Source of the DNA: Channallabes apus
Taxonomy: Eukaryota > Chordata > Actinopteri > Siluriformes > Clariidae
DNA length: 64,000 nt
Assembly (NCBI GenBank): GCA_030522415.1
Contig: CM060113.1
Coordinates: 11,914,065-11,978,064 of the forward strand
Reading direction: 5' to 3'
The translations under genes were made by a program, and so were the position numbers. Positions 34,638 to 47,992 of the stretch are shown one piece after another (the stretch's first letter is position 1; each line of letters opens with the position of its first letter). The notes below the pieces were generated by a model. It did not search any database. It was not told the DNA's origin and saw only the letters and a list, made by a program, of their open reading frames with translations.

Positions 34638-34920
34638 GTGACATGGTGGCTTGGTGGTTAGCACTGTCGACTTGTACCTCCAGGGTTGTAAACTCGAAGC
34701 TGCTTGTGTGTGTTCCATGTTGTCCCCATGCTTGGTTGTTTCAACCAGGTACTCTGGTTTCCTCCCACAGTCCAAAGGCAGATGTTTCCAAATTATGTGT
34801 ATGTGTGTGTGTGTGTGTGTGTGTGCGCACTGTTGTGAGTTGGCACACCATCCAAAGTTCCTTAGGACAGGCTCCAGGCTCCTGTACAGCATACAGTAAG
34901 TGATACAGACAATGCATAAA
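34638..34920 (+). repeat. DANA/Mermaid-like SINE, diverged
   Basis: Head ggcttggtggttagcactg is present. The B-box is lost. A (TG)n tract lies inside at 34798-34824. Confidence 0.82.
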
Positions 34921-35129
34921 ATGTTATCATTATGATTTTTTTAATGCGTAGTAGCCAGTGTTAGACTGCTGATGAAAAGAATAGCACTCACCATTATATG
35001 AGCAAAAAATATTACTAGATGTTTTTAATAAACTAAAAATATATGTTTTTTTTAGTTACATATTAGATAAATTATTTAAATGACTTGTGTTTTGTACATT
35101 CCTGATTAAATTTACAGTCCACAGTGACT

Positions 35130-35515
35130 TATCTAGCCTGAATGGCACAGCAGCAACGACCTCACGACTATTCCCTAGAGATCTCAAGTTCAAATCCCAG
35201 GTGATGCTGTAGCCTCCTGCAGTGAAGCGGCCTAGACAGAGCTGATTGTGGAGCGATGGAGGGGATTCTAGCCCTCTCACATCAATCATGGTGACGCCAT
35301 GTACCAACAGTAAAAATCCAAAGACATACAGAGCAGGCTGATTGGCATTCTCAAATTGCCTGGTATCTGTGAATGTGTGTGAGTGTGTGCAAGTGTGCAC
35401 GGAATGGCATCCTGTCCAGGGTGTACCCCACTCTGTGCCCGAAGTCTCCTGGGATATGTTTCAGGCTTCCTCATAGGACCCTGTACAGGATAAGCGGTAT
35501 ATAAAATGAATTAGT
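35130..35515 (+). repeat. Composite SINE: other tRNA-like head, DANA-like tail
   Basis: The first 175 bases have a different tRNA-like head (gatctcaagttcaaatccca as B-box, then aagcggcctagacagagct). The second half, from about 35308, is the usual DANA-like body and tail (ccaaagacatacagagcagg to aagcggtatataaaatgaa). Confidence 0.7.
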
Positions 35516-36528
35516 TAATGAATATTCTTGCTTGTTAATAACTACAACTTGTTTTCTCTGTTATGTTATTGGCTAACACTAGAGTCGAAAACAACATTTC
35601 TCCATTTCCTCAACAGTGAAAATATCAGCATGTGCAAGCATTTCACCGTTTCCATGAAGACCATTAGTACCATGTACTACGTCAAAAATGTATTGTGACG
35701 TTATTTAGCATCTGCTGCATTTTCTAATTCCGTGAGACTAACACTGCTGAACGTCAAACAGAAGTTTAGCTTGCGGAACAGTCTCACTTCAAGGCACTTA
35801 CTGTAGATGCCAAAATAATTTCTTGTCACTTACAGAACACGTCTGTGTGATTTTGAAGTTTTATTACTCCATCCCCTTAAAGGTGAATCCCTATAATCCT
35901 CTTTATCCCCTTACTGTGCTTTGTACATATCCCAAAGCTACAATGAATGCTGCCCCTGCATCCCTTTTAAGCCAACATGCTATGGAACACTAAGAAATCG
36001 ATCTGTCTGTGATATATATTTTTTGGACAAATCCCAATAATCAGGGCAGACGTGTGTATCTCAGAAGAAAGAAAAAAGTTGCAGTTTAACCCAGTGCATT
36101 TCCTTTTGTCACTCCCTCATAGTGGTTCGGTCATTAAAACAAGTGCACTACTTTTATTTTTTTTTTTTCACTTCTCTCTACTCAGTCATGCTGATCGATT
36201 GCTTCAGCAGCCACCTCAGCCAAAATCCACCGTGTCCAAGGTTCGATAGTTGGCACTGGGTCTGTTCTTCTCTGTACCATCACTCAGGGGACACATTTAC
36301 AAACTGAGGCAGAAATAGTGTACATTTTTGTAAAAACATTGGGGGAAAATGCCATGAATGCACTTGAGAGAAGTTATCATGGGATCTGGTCTTGGCAACA
36401 AAAAAAAAAGTAATGTAACAATCAGACAATCTCTTCTAAGACCTTGGGTATATACTGTACCTGTATACACACATATGCACCCTTGTTACCAGGGTAACAT
36501 TAATTATTTTAACCATTGAGATAAAATT

Positions 36529-36560
<32 letters not shown>

Positions 36561-37690
36561 TATATGTGTATGTAAGAGATGAGAAGCGGATCAGTTAAAC
36601 AGTATTAGTACTCACATAATGAAGAATTGCTGTGCTCTCATACAAGGAAAATCTAAGAATTTGCATATCTAAGGCACCGCATACAGTACATTCAGGTTTA
36701 GCCTTCTTTATGGAATCTAGTTATGTTAGTTGAGTCACTCGAAGCCAAGACCTTCTATCTCCCCATCTCTACTCTTTCTACTGTTCATATCTGAGTGTCT
36801 GTGTCACTCTTTCTCTCTCTCTTTTATTTAATTATCTGTACTTCAAGATCAAAATGAGAGCAGGCACCATGGTAACCGGTTGGCAAGCAGAAGTGCAGTT
36901 TTTTCGTTTTCTCTCTGATCTCTGACTACATGCAATAAATTCCGAGTGGATGGAGTGGGAGAGAGAGAGATAGAGAGAGAGAGAGAGATCGACTGTGTGA
37001 GAAAGAGAATGATGGATTGAGAGCGTGAGCTTGCGAGAGCGCGAGGGAAAGAGAGCACCTGTTAAAATGCAACAGGACTTTAAACCTGGCATATTATTAA
37101 TGCTGTTTAGCATGGCCTCTCGGTGGCCGCCTCCATTGTCCCCTCTCTGCCACTGACTAAAGCACAACATCCACCCACGTCTGATGACTCAGTGCTATTC
37201 GGGTCCGACCTCCAGCTGAGCCACGACAGAAACAACGTCAACCACAGTTCCTCGACCTGCAAACCAAACCGCCTCTCACCATCTTATACTGATCCAAGAG
37301 ACAACCTTCTGCTTGCTAATCCCATCTTCTCCGTGCCAAATATGGATCTTTTTTTTCCTGAGTTTCCATTTCTATTTTCTACCCTCACTACTGCCATGAC
37401 CACGGTTAATGATACAGCATCAGATAGATGTGGGAGTGTGTGATCATTTGGCACTTATTAGAAGCTCACTCATATCTTAATGACACTTGGGTGTGAGCAA
37501 GGAAAAGGAGCAGCAATGCCTTCTCACCCCCTTTACTGAGTGATGGAAAGCTATAAACTCAGATCTTTTTAGGAAGTCAGTGGGAACATATGAAGAGAAC
37601 TGAACCAAAGTTTACTTCCAGAGGATGAAATAAATGGAAAAGGGGAGTTGTGCTGTGGCATCCCCCATTCACGTTCATTGTGGAATAGAA

Positions 37691-37773
<83 letters not shown>

Positions 37774-40227
37774 CAGGGCAAAAAAAAAAGAAAGAAAGAA
37801 AAGCAGGAACCCATGTTTTAGTCTACAGTCCAACAGGGAGTCACAGCAACATCTAGTGGAGAGAAACAGAAGGATGGAGAGGGCAAGGCTCAACATGGCC
37901 AGTGCCAACCACAGCAACTTTGTTAAGTCTTCCTATTTAAACAACAAGCAAAAATAGGCAGCCAAGCATTGATAATATGAGACATTCTCCACACAGGATC
38001 AGCTTCACACCAGTAATTATAAAAAGTTTTTTTTTTTGTTTTGTTTTTCTCATTAAACTGTACCAGCACTTATTTTCCCACTGTAAGTGGTATTAAATTT
38101 AAACCACAGAAAGGAATCAGCTCCAGCAGAGTTTGTTTCAGCTAAAGAAAGAAAGAAAGAAACAACAAGCAATAGACTTTGACATTTAACTAGGCTCTTC
38201 AGAATTAATGAATTTTCAAAAAAATTTTAACAAAAGAAATGCAGCACAAAAAGAAAAAATACATAAATCAACCAACATGGAGGTACAGTATTTCTTGAGA
38301 TTTTTGGAAAAGATGAATAAAAATTATGCATAGCTTCTACATTTTAATTATACTACTGCTTTGTTCTAGCAATTAAATTATATAAAATCCAGTATAGGAC
38401 AAAAATGTTGATGGGGTCCACGGTTCTCAAAGTGGGGTTGGTGGAAACCCAGAAGTCTGTAAAGTATAGTCGGGGATATGCAATTTTAGAATTGTGTTAT
38501 AGGAGTGAAAATCACAACCACATTTATTAAAGTAAGTCTCTTTAATTGACTTCCAGACCTTGTTAGTTTTGCTTGTTTGTCTGGTCATTTGAACTGAATG
38601 GGTTTAATCCGAATAGTTATAAGTAAAAAAAAAAAAAAAGTAAGTAAGAAATCCTAGATATATTGTAATCTTGGACCCAATGGCAATTTTTTAAGTTTTG
38701 AAGAAGGAAAAGCTCTAGTAGCTCCAGTAAACAGGAAAAAATCCTAAACAAAACAAAATATACATAATATTTAGACATTTAAATCTGTAGAGGGAGTATA
38801 CAGTATATATATATATATATATTATTCATATTTAAGGTAAAAGTCTACAGAAAACAGCACATTTAGAAGGAGGAGAATTTAGACAGGGTTGAACTCACCT
38901 AAATGTGAGTGAATGAGGATGAAACGGATTAGATATTAATGGAAAATGTAGGAATATGTTTAGCTGAGGCATATCCAGTAGAGAAAGCAGAAAGAAAGCT
39001 TGGTGCATTGACACGGAGCTCATATAGTGCTGATCTCTGGGCAAACACAGAGAAAGTGGCACTATAAATCGGGTCCGAGCTATACTGTGCAAGATAGCAC
39101 CGCTGGCTTGTCTCAGGGGAGCCGGAGACTGCACAAATACAATCACTACTACTCAATCATTGCCACCGTCCAGCCAGCTTAATGCTCCCTCTCTCACTGC
39201 CCCTGGGTGGATAGTTTGAATTTATTGACATGCTAGGCCCCAAGGATCAAGTATGTGTTTGTGTGTGAGAGAGAGAGCGACTAGGTGTGAGGGTGATTTG
39301 TTTACCCTGGAGGAGGAAGTCTTGTCCTGTTGATCTTCCACTTAAAGTTTATATTCCAAAGACTGATTCCGTCAAAGAGATAAAAGCCCTGCAGATGATT
39401 TAAAGGTCCATGTCCGGTCTGTTTTGAAGACTTTTATCACTAGCCTAACCTAGAGCAAAATACTAAAGACTTTTACCACTCATTTTATATACCATGTATA
39501 TAAATTACGTAATGTAGCTCTCCCATTGTTCTAGACACAGACAAATCCTGGACTAAAATTTAATGGTGGATTTTACTGCGGAAACCTCGTTGACAGTGCA
39601 ATTTAGACCAGGACCAGGAATAATCTGTGTCTGCAAAAAGAGCCCATAGGGCAAATGGCAGTCTCTTAGAGGCTATAAATCTGAGCCCTTTTCCTTGACA
39701 CCAGCAATTTATATACTGTTCAAAAGAGTAGACGAGAGAGCCATCTTGTGGTAATGAAGATGAGCACTGAGACGAACTCGAACATAACCTCGTCCACTTT
39801 CTGAAATGACTTGTCATTATGTTTTATTTATCATCACTTTGTCTATTTTAGCATTCAGTGTGCTCTCCGACAGATGACTTTTTTTGTTTTTGTGTAAGCA
39901 CAACAAATCAATTCACACCTATTTAAAATGCCCCACAAGTGAACAATTCACAGGCCTCCTATAAGGATTATCTCAGTAAGATTCATTTGGGGTTTGTTAG
40001 ATTAGTTACCTTAATTCATCATTATGGCTAGAACTTATGGCTTGCTATGCATGCTTAGCGGTAATTATTGTCACAGATAAAAATAAAAAAAAAAGTGGGC
40101 TAATAATGGCTTAATGGTCAGACACCAAAGTAAATAGTGTTGGATAGTGTTGCTACAAGACAGTCTAAGACAGGCTAGTAGGTGCATTACTAAGTACTAG
40201 CAATTGCCATATTTAGCTTAAGTATTC
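35516..40227. other. Unique sequence with scattered microsatellites
   Basis: Microsatellites include (CA)n at 36530-36552 and (GA)n at 36958-36990. A T-run follows the (AT)n described separately. A GA-rich then GC-richer block at 36940-37300 resembles a 5' UTR in composition, but no donor or frame supports it. No gene recognised. Confidence 0.4.
37695..37772. repeat. (TA)n followed by poly(T)
   Basis: About 60 bases of TA then about 17 T. Confidence 0.95.
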
Positions 40228-40541
40228 ACAGAGCTGTACAAAAGTCTTGGGCACATACTCATAAAATCACATTAACAAAGATTGTGATTGAAAATATTTT
40301 ACATAAAATTTGTGCAGTTTTATAAGTAAAACAGCTAGGAGGTTTTACTGAGCATGCTGGAGAATATGCCTGAGTTCTTCTAGTGACTTTGTTACACTTC
40401 TTTCTATTTTCATGCAAAGCCCAGGAGACTACATAAGGGTTTGTTTGTTTGTTGGTTTGTTTGTTTGTTTGTTTGTGAAAGCTGGTCTGTCATGTAATAC
40501 TTTGCTCTGTTTATAAGTATTGTCTTAATTGTTATTTATTC

Positions 40542-40572
<31 letters not shown>

Positions 40573-40852
40573 AGTTTGGTTTCAGTGGTTTTGTACATAA
40601 TAATACAGACATGATAACCATACACAGGTGCCCAAAAAAATGGATACCCACTTAAACATGAAAAATATATTCCTTTCTTCTGGCAGTCACATGACAGCAT
40701 GATCGATGGTGTGACTACTGACATCTTTAGTCTCTAAAGTACATAGAGTACCTTAATAAAGTTCCTCTATAATAGTATATTTACATTTTGGGCCCCTCTA
40801 TATAACAAAATTGTAATAAAAAAATATGGTGCCTAAGACTTTTGCACCGTAT
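40228..40852. mobile_element. Short TIR element with gtgcaaaagtctt-type ends
   Basis: The left end reads acagagctgtacaaaagtct and the right end ggtgcctaagacttttgcac. These are imperfect inverted repeats of about 25 bases, 625 bases apart. The interior has (GTTT)n and (ATTT)n and no transposase frame, so it is a non-autonomous element. The same terminal motif occurs at 24331 and 43450-44003. Confidence 0.65.
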
Positions 40853-42110
40853 ATATATTGTATATATGCACCTATTTTGTCTTTGTCAAAAGTTTTTCAT
40901 GGTTCAACAAAACTCTGTCCTAGTTTCTGTTTTTTTTCCCAGACATTGTTTCCCCATCATTTTGACAGACATTATTCATAATTCAGCATTACAAGAGTCC
41001 TGACTTCTAAAGAAAACGTGTTATGAACAACAAGTGGTCTAAGAGCTCATTAATGGCAAAGTGTCTAGGTAGTCCAAGCCCCTTTTTATATCTACTTGAA
41101 TTGTGAACAACAAAAGCACTGAGGTCATTTGCAGGTAGTTCCCTATCAAGTCCACTTTAACAGGACTTCGTATGGTGCATCTAGCTTAGGCATGAGTTCA
41201 AAGGAAGAGGTGTACTCTGGAGTGGGATTTAAAACACCTAGTCAACTTTAACCAAAATTGCAAATTTCACCTTTAAAGCTCCTTTTAGTCACAGTGACTT
41301 TGGTTGCACAGAGTGAATTTAATAATGACATAATGTCTTCTCAACATAATTTTGTTAGAGGCTTTCACACTTGACTTATTCTTAGGCTTTTCTTTGCCTT
41401 TGTACATGAAGCAAATGACAGTTGTGGGCATGCATTTTTGATATACTGACTATTCATTTGCCTTTCTCTTTCCCAATATCTGCAAAATGTCTTACACAAT
41501 AAATGGATCTGTCCATTGTGGACACATTACCTGCATTTACACTTTTTATGATATATATTTTTTTATTTTGTGTATTTGTTACAAAACAAGATTTATGAGG
41601 TCACAAGATGGTTTTAATCTATTCCAATTTAGTGTACAAATTACTATGCACTATCATCTATTTTCCTATAAAATTGATCTATTTTCCTTCTTATCATAAA
41701 TTAATTATAAACTGAGCATCTATAAAGATGTAAATGGAACAACAACTTGTATCTGTCATATAACTCTTAATTTTTTTAAATGTTGATTCGTCAAAATGAT
41801 GCCACTGTTATTTAAAACGTATTGGATTATGAATGTGGACCTGACCCTATGGAGCTGGTCATAATAAATGTTTTTTTTTTTTTTTTTTTACTGACTGGTG
41901 TTTGAAGATAGATTTGATCCTTCTATAATATGTCTACCATATATTCCTATACTCTAAAACTATAGGTCCACATATGTTTTTTAAATCTCCTCACCTGTAT
42001 CCAGTGAGTTCAAGAAATCCACCATCTGATAGCTTTCAGAGATGATCCCAAAGACATCCCTGGTACTGGGTGTGCTGGACCATGAATCATCTTTTGATCT
42101 CCCAAAGGAA
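40853..42110. other. Unique AT-rich sequence
   Basis: No gene or repeat recognised. Confidence 0.4.
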
Positions 42111-42111
42111 C

Positions 42112-42115
<4 letters not shown>

Positions 42116-42206
<91 letters not shown>
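42116..42206. repeat. (GT)n microsatellite
   Basis: About 45 uninterrupted units. Confidence 0.97.
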
Positions 42207-42654
42207 CAGAAACTTTCCAGCATATGGACACCTCATCCAACAGAAAAATCTCAGCACAGGGGAGTCCACAGGTGATCTCTACATCTCATCTCATGTGCCC
42301 CTGACCATTTCTGTAGCTGGAGGTTGACCTGTCTCTCTGAGGGCAGGGCTAATTTACTGTGGAGATGTTCTTTCTCTGTGGCTTACATTTCTAAAAAGCC
42401 TCCTGTCTCTTGCCTGGGGAGCAAGTAAGATGGTTTTTCCATGTCTGAGAAGTTACTGTAAGCATATGCCTAGTAATGTTTCAGTCGAAGCGTTCAAGAT
42501 GGGTTTGATTTGTTTTCTGTTCCACCCAAACATCCAAATGGCCTGGGGATATTACCATCTTCAAAATAGCTTGGACAGAAATTAATTCATTTATTCATGT
42601 AAAGTAACCATTTTATCATGTTCATATTCAGGTATGTCCTGACACAGAATCATT

Positions 42655-42850
42655 CACACCTAGGGACATTTTAGAGCAGCCTGTCCTCCTACCCAAAAGC
42701 TTTTGGAACATGACAGGCAACCGGAGAATCCACAGGGAACTCACATGACCATATATGCAAAACTCCAGATGGACAGTAACCTGAGCTTGGGATCAAACCA
42801 GGGACCCAGGAGCTGTGACACAGCATTGCCACCTACAGTACTTCCATCCC
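42655..42850 (-). repeat. Diverged SINE fragment
   Basis: The minus strand carries remnants of a SINE body (gcaaccggagaatccac, ggatcaaaccagggaccca, cattgccacctacagtac). Confidence 0.6.
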
Positions 42851-43138
42851 TTCACCTTGGACAGAAATATCTCACTCGTCCACTTTCAAGAACACCTTTA
42901 TCTTGGCCAGGGTCACACTAGATCCTGAGAACACCAAATGTGAGGCAGGTACTGTATGAACACTGGATGGTATGAAAGCCAATTTCAGGGCATTAAACAA
43001 AATCTTACACCTTTACTCATTCACACCTCACTAACTCACCTCATGTGCTCAACAGCCCAGGAGGAACAAAAAATTCATTTCACTGGTATGTTTGTGTTCC
43101 ATAAACAAAAACGTCAAGGGAAACAGAATAATGTAAAA

Positions 43139-43139
<1 letters not shown>

Positions 43140-43193
<54 letters not shown>
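43140..43193. repeat. (AC)n microsatellite
   Basis: About 26 units. The following bases (43200-43255) are a fragment of a SINE head on the minus strand. Confidence 0.93.
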
Positions 43194-43196
<3 letters not shown>

Positions 43197-43259
43197 TTCA
43201 TTCCAAAGACCCAGGAGCTAGGAGATAGCAATGCCACATAGTACCACCATGCCGCCATC

Positions 43260-43345
43260 ATGGCTTAACAAAGAAAACATTCCTTTGAACTGCTGGAACA
43301 GGGACTGAAATGAAAATTAGAGCAAAAAAGAAATCTTTTTTTTTC
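43260..43345 (+). mobile_element. Short TIR element family, copy B (fragment)
   Basis: The block tggcttaac...acattcctttgaac...agggactgaaatgaaaat matches the interior of copy A in the same orientation. Confidence 0.6.
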
Positions 43346-43449
43346 ATTAACCATGTATTTCTAGTTAGAGTCATGGTAGATCCTGGGAAGACTAGGCATG
43401 CAGTATGGTATCTGTGTGATGCCAGTACAGTACATCCAAGGGCATTTGG

Positions 43450-44003
43450 ACAGTACTGTGCAAAAGCCTTGAGCCAACCTCAATTTCTTCATACTTTGGT
43501 TCCAAAGAGCCAACTTTCTTGTATTTTAATATAGTCTTGAGGAATAGTTCTCTAGGCTCCTTAAAGAACTTTTTTTGCTGTTATTTTGGCAAGTTTTTTG
43601 CTCTCGTTTTCATTTCAGTCCCTGTTCCTGAGCAGTTTCAGACAAATGTTTTATTTGTTTACCTACATAGTGACGTATCAATCATTCAAACATAACATAA
43701 AAAACATAATTTAAGTCATGAACCAGTGAGAAACAGGTGAAGATGATAACAGATGATCAGGCTGGTGATGATGAATGGTGGAAGTGGTTGGAACAGATGA
43801 GAGTGGAAATGAGGTTGTTTTCCTTAGGATGTTACTGGGTATTAATGCAATTCTTTAATTGTATCTTAAGGCACATTCCAGCTTGTTGCAGTAAAACATT
43901 TGTTCACATTTCTTTAATTAAATTTTTGTAATTTCATTTCATTTCATTTTGTTTCATTTCATATGAAGGAATAAAGGGGGGCTCAAGACTTTTGCACAGT
44001 GTC
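43450..44003 (-). mobile_element. Short TIR element family, copy C
   Basis: Both ends are present: acagtactgtgcaaaagcct on the left and agacttttgcacagtgt on the right. On the minus strand the interior matches copy A over most of its length (cctgatcatctgttatcatc, cagggactgaaatgaaaac). There is no coding frame. Confidence 0.72.
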
Positions 44004-44607
44004 CCTAAAAAATCTATTCAATATTTTCACTTTTCTTTACTTACATTATTTAGCTTCACTAATGCATGAACATTGAATGACTATGTGAAAAACATGTAGT
44101 TCTTAGTAGACACATACAGATTAGATAGCAAAGCAAGATGATTAAAAAATATCAAATGCTCAGGTGAAGTTTTGGAAATGTTAAATAAAACTCAAATTAC
44201 TGTCTTTTTGAGCTCCATAGATTACTTGCATATGCGTTCATTGCATTTGATTGTATCCATACATGAACACATGACTGTAAATTTCAGGAAACATTGCAAC
44301 TCCCTATGGCCTCATGCATTATCAGATCTGCCCCTAGACACTGTTGAGCAATCATATAATCCATAGCATATGCAAGAAATAAGATTAGGCCAAAACATAG
44401 TATTGTTGCTGATTAAATTTTTTTATGCTATACTGTACATATAATACAGAAAATGTATGTGATGTATGTGCCAAAAAGCTTCTTCTTAAGTTTATGCAAC
44501 ATGGAAATGACCAATCCTGCTTCCCCCAAAAAAATCAAGTTGCAAAATCAAGCGTTTTTGAGATATGATTTTATATATGCCCCATTTTTCAGTATTATAC
44601 CGTCTCA

Positions 44608-44670
44608 CTTTAAATAATAATAATAATAATAATAATTAAAAATAATAATAATAATTATTATTATTATTAT
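44608..44670. repeat. (AAT)n / (ATT)n inverted tract
   Basis: AAT units followed by ATT units, able to form a hairpin. A SINE is inserted within it. Confidence 0.9.
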
Positions 44671-45050
44671 TCATTCATTCATTTTCTATAACGCTTAATC
44701 CTGTGTTCAGGGTCGCGGGGGACCTGGAGCCTATCCCAGGAGACTTCGGGCACTAGGAGGGGTACACCCTGGACAGGGTGCCAATCCATCGCAGGGCACA
44801 CACACATACACACACACTCACTCACACACCCAATCACACACTACGGGCAATTTAGAAACGCCAATTAGCCTAACCTGCATATCTTTGGACTGTGGGAGGA
44901 AACCGGAGTACCCGGAGGAAACCCACCAAGCACGGGGAGAACATGCAAACTCCATGCACACAGAGACGGGAATCGAGCCTGGCCGGGGAATCGAACCCAG
45001 ATCCTGGAGGTGCAAGGCGACAGTGCTAACCACTACACCACCGCGCCGCG
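44671..45050 (-). repeat. DANA/Mermaid-like SINE, full length
   Basis: Full-length copy on the minus strand, close to the 20302 and 59013 copies. It is inserted in an ATT repeat, which continues after 45051. Confidence 0.93.
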
Positions 45051-46620
45051 CTTATTATTATTATTATTATTTAAATGCAAATGATTCACAGTACTTTGTG
45101 AGTACTGATACTAAAATTGTGTAAGCTTCTAGAAGCATAAGCGTAAAATTGTTGCTTAAATTAAAGCATTCCGGTTTTTGGTAAAAGCCCTAACAAAAAA
45201 AATCTGTAGTGTCTGTAACCATGTCAAATTCATGTTGCAATATTCTAACAATATTGCATTTTAGAATAATACACTTTTTCAGGTTTTATGTTTTTTCTAT
45301 GTGAAATCTAAATTTGCCAAGTTTAATCTGAATGAGAAATAAGATCATTAAAAGCTTTGAACCAAAAAAGTTACGGACACTACATAAAAAGGCATTCGAT
45401 TGAATTTAGCAAATGTGTATCTTTGTGTATCAAATGTGTATACATATTTACAAAAAACAAAGCATGGATTGGGATATAAGACGCACTAAGTATTATGAAA
45501 AATGGTTTTATATGGCCCTAACTGAAAATTCACTTTTTGACCAAGGTGAGACACTTTTTTAGCACAGATACCATGTTTTAGTCAATTAAAAGGGCACCAC
45601 CAGGTATGCGACACTTTTGGGAAAAATTAAGAAAAAGAATTCCATTTCCACTAAATGATAGTGTTACTAATATATTAGACTTTTACACTGAACATGAATT
45701 AGCTCATTGACCTTTCTGTGACAGTAAGCTTTGGAAGATATTAGCACAACTGTGTGCAAGAACTGGCTTGCAGGCCTTTTTGCATTGGAATGTATATACA
45801 CAGCTTTCTTGCTTTTTGAGCCAAATGGGGGGGGGGGGGGATAATGATTATTTGTTTCATAGCTACTAGATGGAGTGTCTGTAGTATTTAATAATGACCT
45901 TGAAATATAAACCAAAGCTTCCTGGGTATTAATGATAATAATGTTTGTCTTAAAAAAAATAATACTAAAATATTTAACATTTAGTGCTTTTACAGACGCT
46001 TCAACCAAAAAAAAAAATATTAACAGGCTTCCATTACATAGTAAAGTGTGTTCGTCTATCTACTAGCAGCTCATGAGAATGTCTGAGTGTGTTTGTTGTG
46101 TATGAGTTGAAGCTGGTGACAAAGCCACTTAAAACCCTGCAGTTGTCTCTACATGGTTGTTAAAATGTCATGCCTTGGCAGGGGTCATGAATGCATGTAA
46201 ACCACCAGTAATCAAAAGAGCGCATTTTATTTGTTTACACAGTACTTGTCAAGTGAAAAGGAAATGCTTATGCTGGAGATACTGTGTGCATGCCTGTAGT
46301 GCAGCCTAGCACGTGTGTTTGTGTGTATGTGTGTCTTTGTGTGTGTGTATATGTGAGAGCGAAGACAAGTCAATGAGACAGTATTTATAATAAACTGAAT
46401 AAACATACCAGCACAAATATCATGACAAGACATGCTAATATATGATATATTAGTAGATAAATAATTCATCCACTTTAATGTCTAAATATTTGGCCATCAC
46501 GCTCTGTTACCAGTTTTAGGAAACAATTGCAGTACTGGATTATTCAATCATATGATGATCATACTGTATAAACATGATGCCTGATTTTGGCATCATAATG
46601 ATTTTATTTCTGTTTCAAGC
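45051..46620. other. Unique AT-rich sequence
   Basis: G(13) at 45828-45840. No gene or repeat recognised. Confidence 0.4.
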
Positions 46621-46624
46621 CATT

Positions 46625-46831
46625 GATTGATTTTTGCACATACACACACTCATTCACTCATTTTCTACACGGCTTATCCTGTACAGAGTCATGCTACATT
46701 AGGCCTGAAACCAGAACACCCAATAGAAACCCATCAAGACCAGGGAGAACATGTACACATGCACACAGATCCGAACCATGAACCTGGAGGTGCGAGTCCA
46801 CAGTGCTAACTGCTATTCCACCATGCTGCCC
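46625..46831 (-). repeat. Diverged SINE remnant
   Basis: Shortened minus-strand copy (cattttctacacggcttatc to gtgctaactgctattccacc). A hAT element sits just beyond its right end. Confidence 0.75.
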
Positions 46832-46842
46832 TAATATACATG

Positions 46843-47512
46843 CAGAGGTGGAAAGTAACTCGCGTTACTGTAATTGAGTAGTTTTTTGTGTATTTCTACT
46901 TTTTAAAGTAGTTTTTAAAATCTGTCATTTTACTTTTACTTAAGTACATTTTGTTTGAAGTATTGTAATTCGCTACATTTTAAATCATATTCGCTACTGA
47001 GTAAAAAATAAATGAATGAAAATGCTAAAATAATACAAATATTATGCTTTTGCGCTCGCGTGTGTGTATCATGTCCTGGTACAGACACCTCCTGGTACAG
47101 ACACCTCCAGACTCCACTCCAGGTTTTCTGACATCGGCACCTTCCTGACCTTCCACACGGTCGCTTCCGCCTTGAGAGTGACGTCATCGACTAGCGCGAC
47201 CATATATAAACCGGAGAGACGCGGGAAAGATGAAAGAGGTTGTGATTTTGGCGTTTTGATATTTGGTTGTGTATTCTGGTTTTGACTTTTTGCCTACCAT
47301 TGACTTTGATTATTGCTTTGTCCCTTTGGTTTGGTTGGTCTTTGTATATATTTGTAGATAATTTCACTGTTTTTGGTTTAGGGAGTCCGGGAAGGTACCT
47401 GTATTTTTGTTTGTGTGTTTTTTTTTGCAGGTAATCTAGCTACTAAATATAAATACCATTTTGTTTATTATTTTGGCCTGGGTCCACCCTGAATCTGATC
47501 CTCCTCCTCATG

Positions 47513-47579
<67 letters not shown>

Positions 47580-47984
47580 TGTTTGTATATACAAACCTCA
47601 TTATTTCATCAGTTAATGATTGGATCTAGTTCTTTCTGCCATATACCACCATTTCCATACAGTTTAAAATAGAACCCTGAACCATTCTTTTGCTGTATGG
47701 CCCTAGACTGGGACGTAACACCATATTTAAGTGACCACTTTGATTTTCAAGCACAAGAAAGACAACAGCTTTATTATGCAAAGGTGTTCCTTCAGTTAAA
47801 AACAACTAGTTTGAGATTTATATCTGCTCATCTTTTTTGAACTACGCTAGAATGCCTCATCCCACCCCCGCTGTTAAAAAAATAAAAATAAAAAAGTAAC
47901 TCTAACTTTTACTCTGAGTAAATTTTTTAATGTGCTACTTTTTACTTTTACTTGAGTAGATTTTTATTACTCTTTCCACCTCTG
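46843..47984. mobile_element. Non-autonomous hAT-type element
   Basis: The terminal inverted repeats start cagaggtggaaag and end ctttccacctctg. A perfect 8-base duplication tatacatg lies at 46835-46842 and 47985-47992, the length typical of hAT. Both ends are rich in tact/agta repeats (gttactgtaattgagtagt and acttttacttgagtaga). The 1142-base interior has a (GT)n at 47512-47575 and a 17-base tandem duplication near 47083-47115. There is no transposase. Confidence 0.9.
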
Positions 47985-47992
47985 TATACATG

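Noticed and set aside
36832..37443. First exon or promoter of a gene
   Set aside because: Composition is suggestive, but there is no splice donor, no coding frame and no other supporting signal.
37569..37957. Ile-Tyr repeat frames
   Set aside because: Translations of the (TA)n tract.
39560..39817. Minus-strand frame of 85 codons as a coding exon
   Set aside because: No recognisable motif, and no convincing acceptor or donor.
41981..42327. Cys-Val and Thr-His repeat proteins
   Set aside because: Translations of the (GT)n microsatellite.
46936..47285. Open frames in the hAT element as transposase
   Set aside because: Neither strand shows hAT zinc-finger, catalytic or dimerisation motifs.
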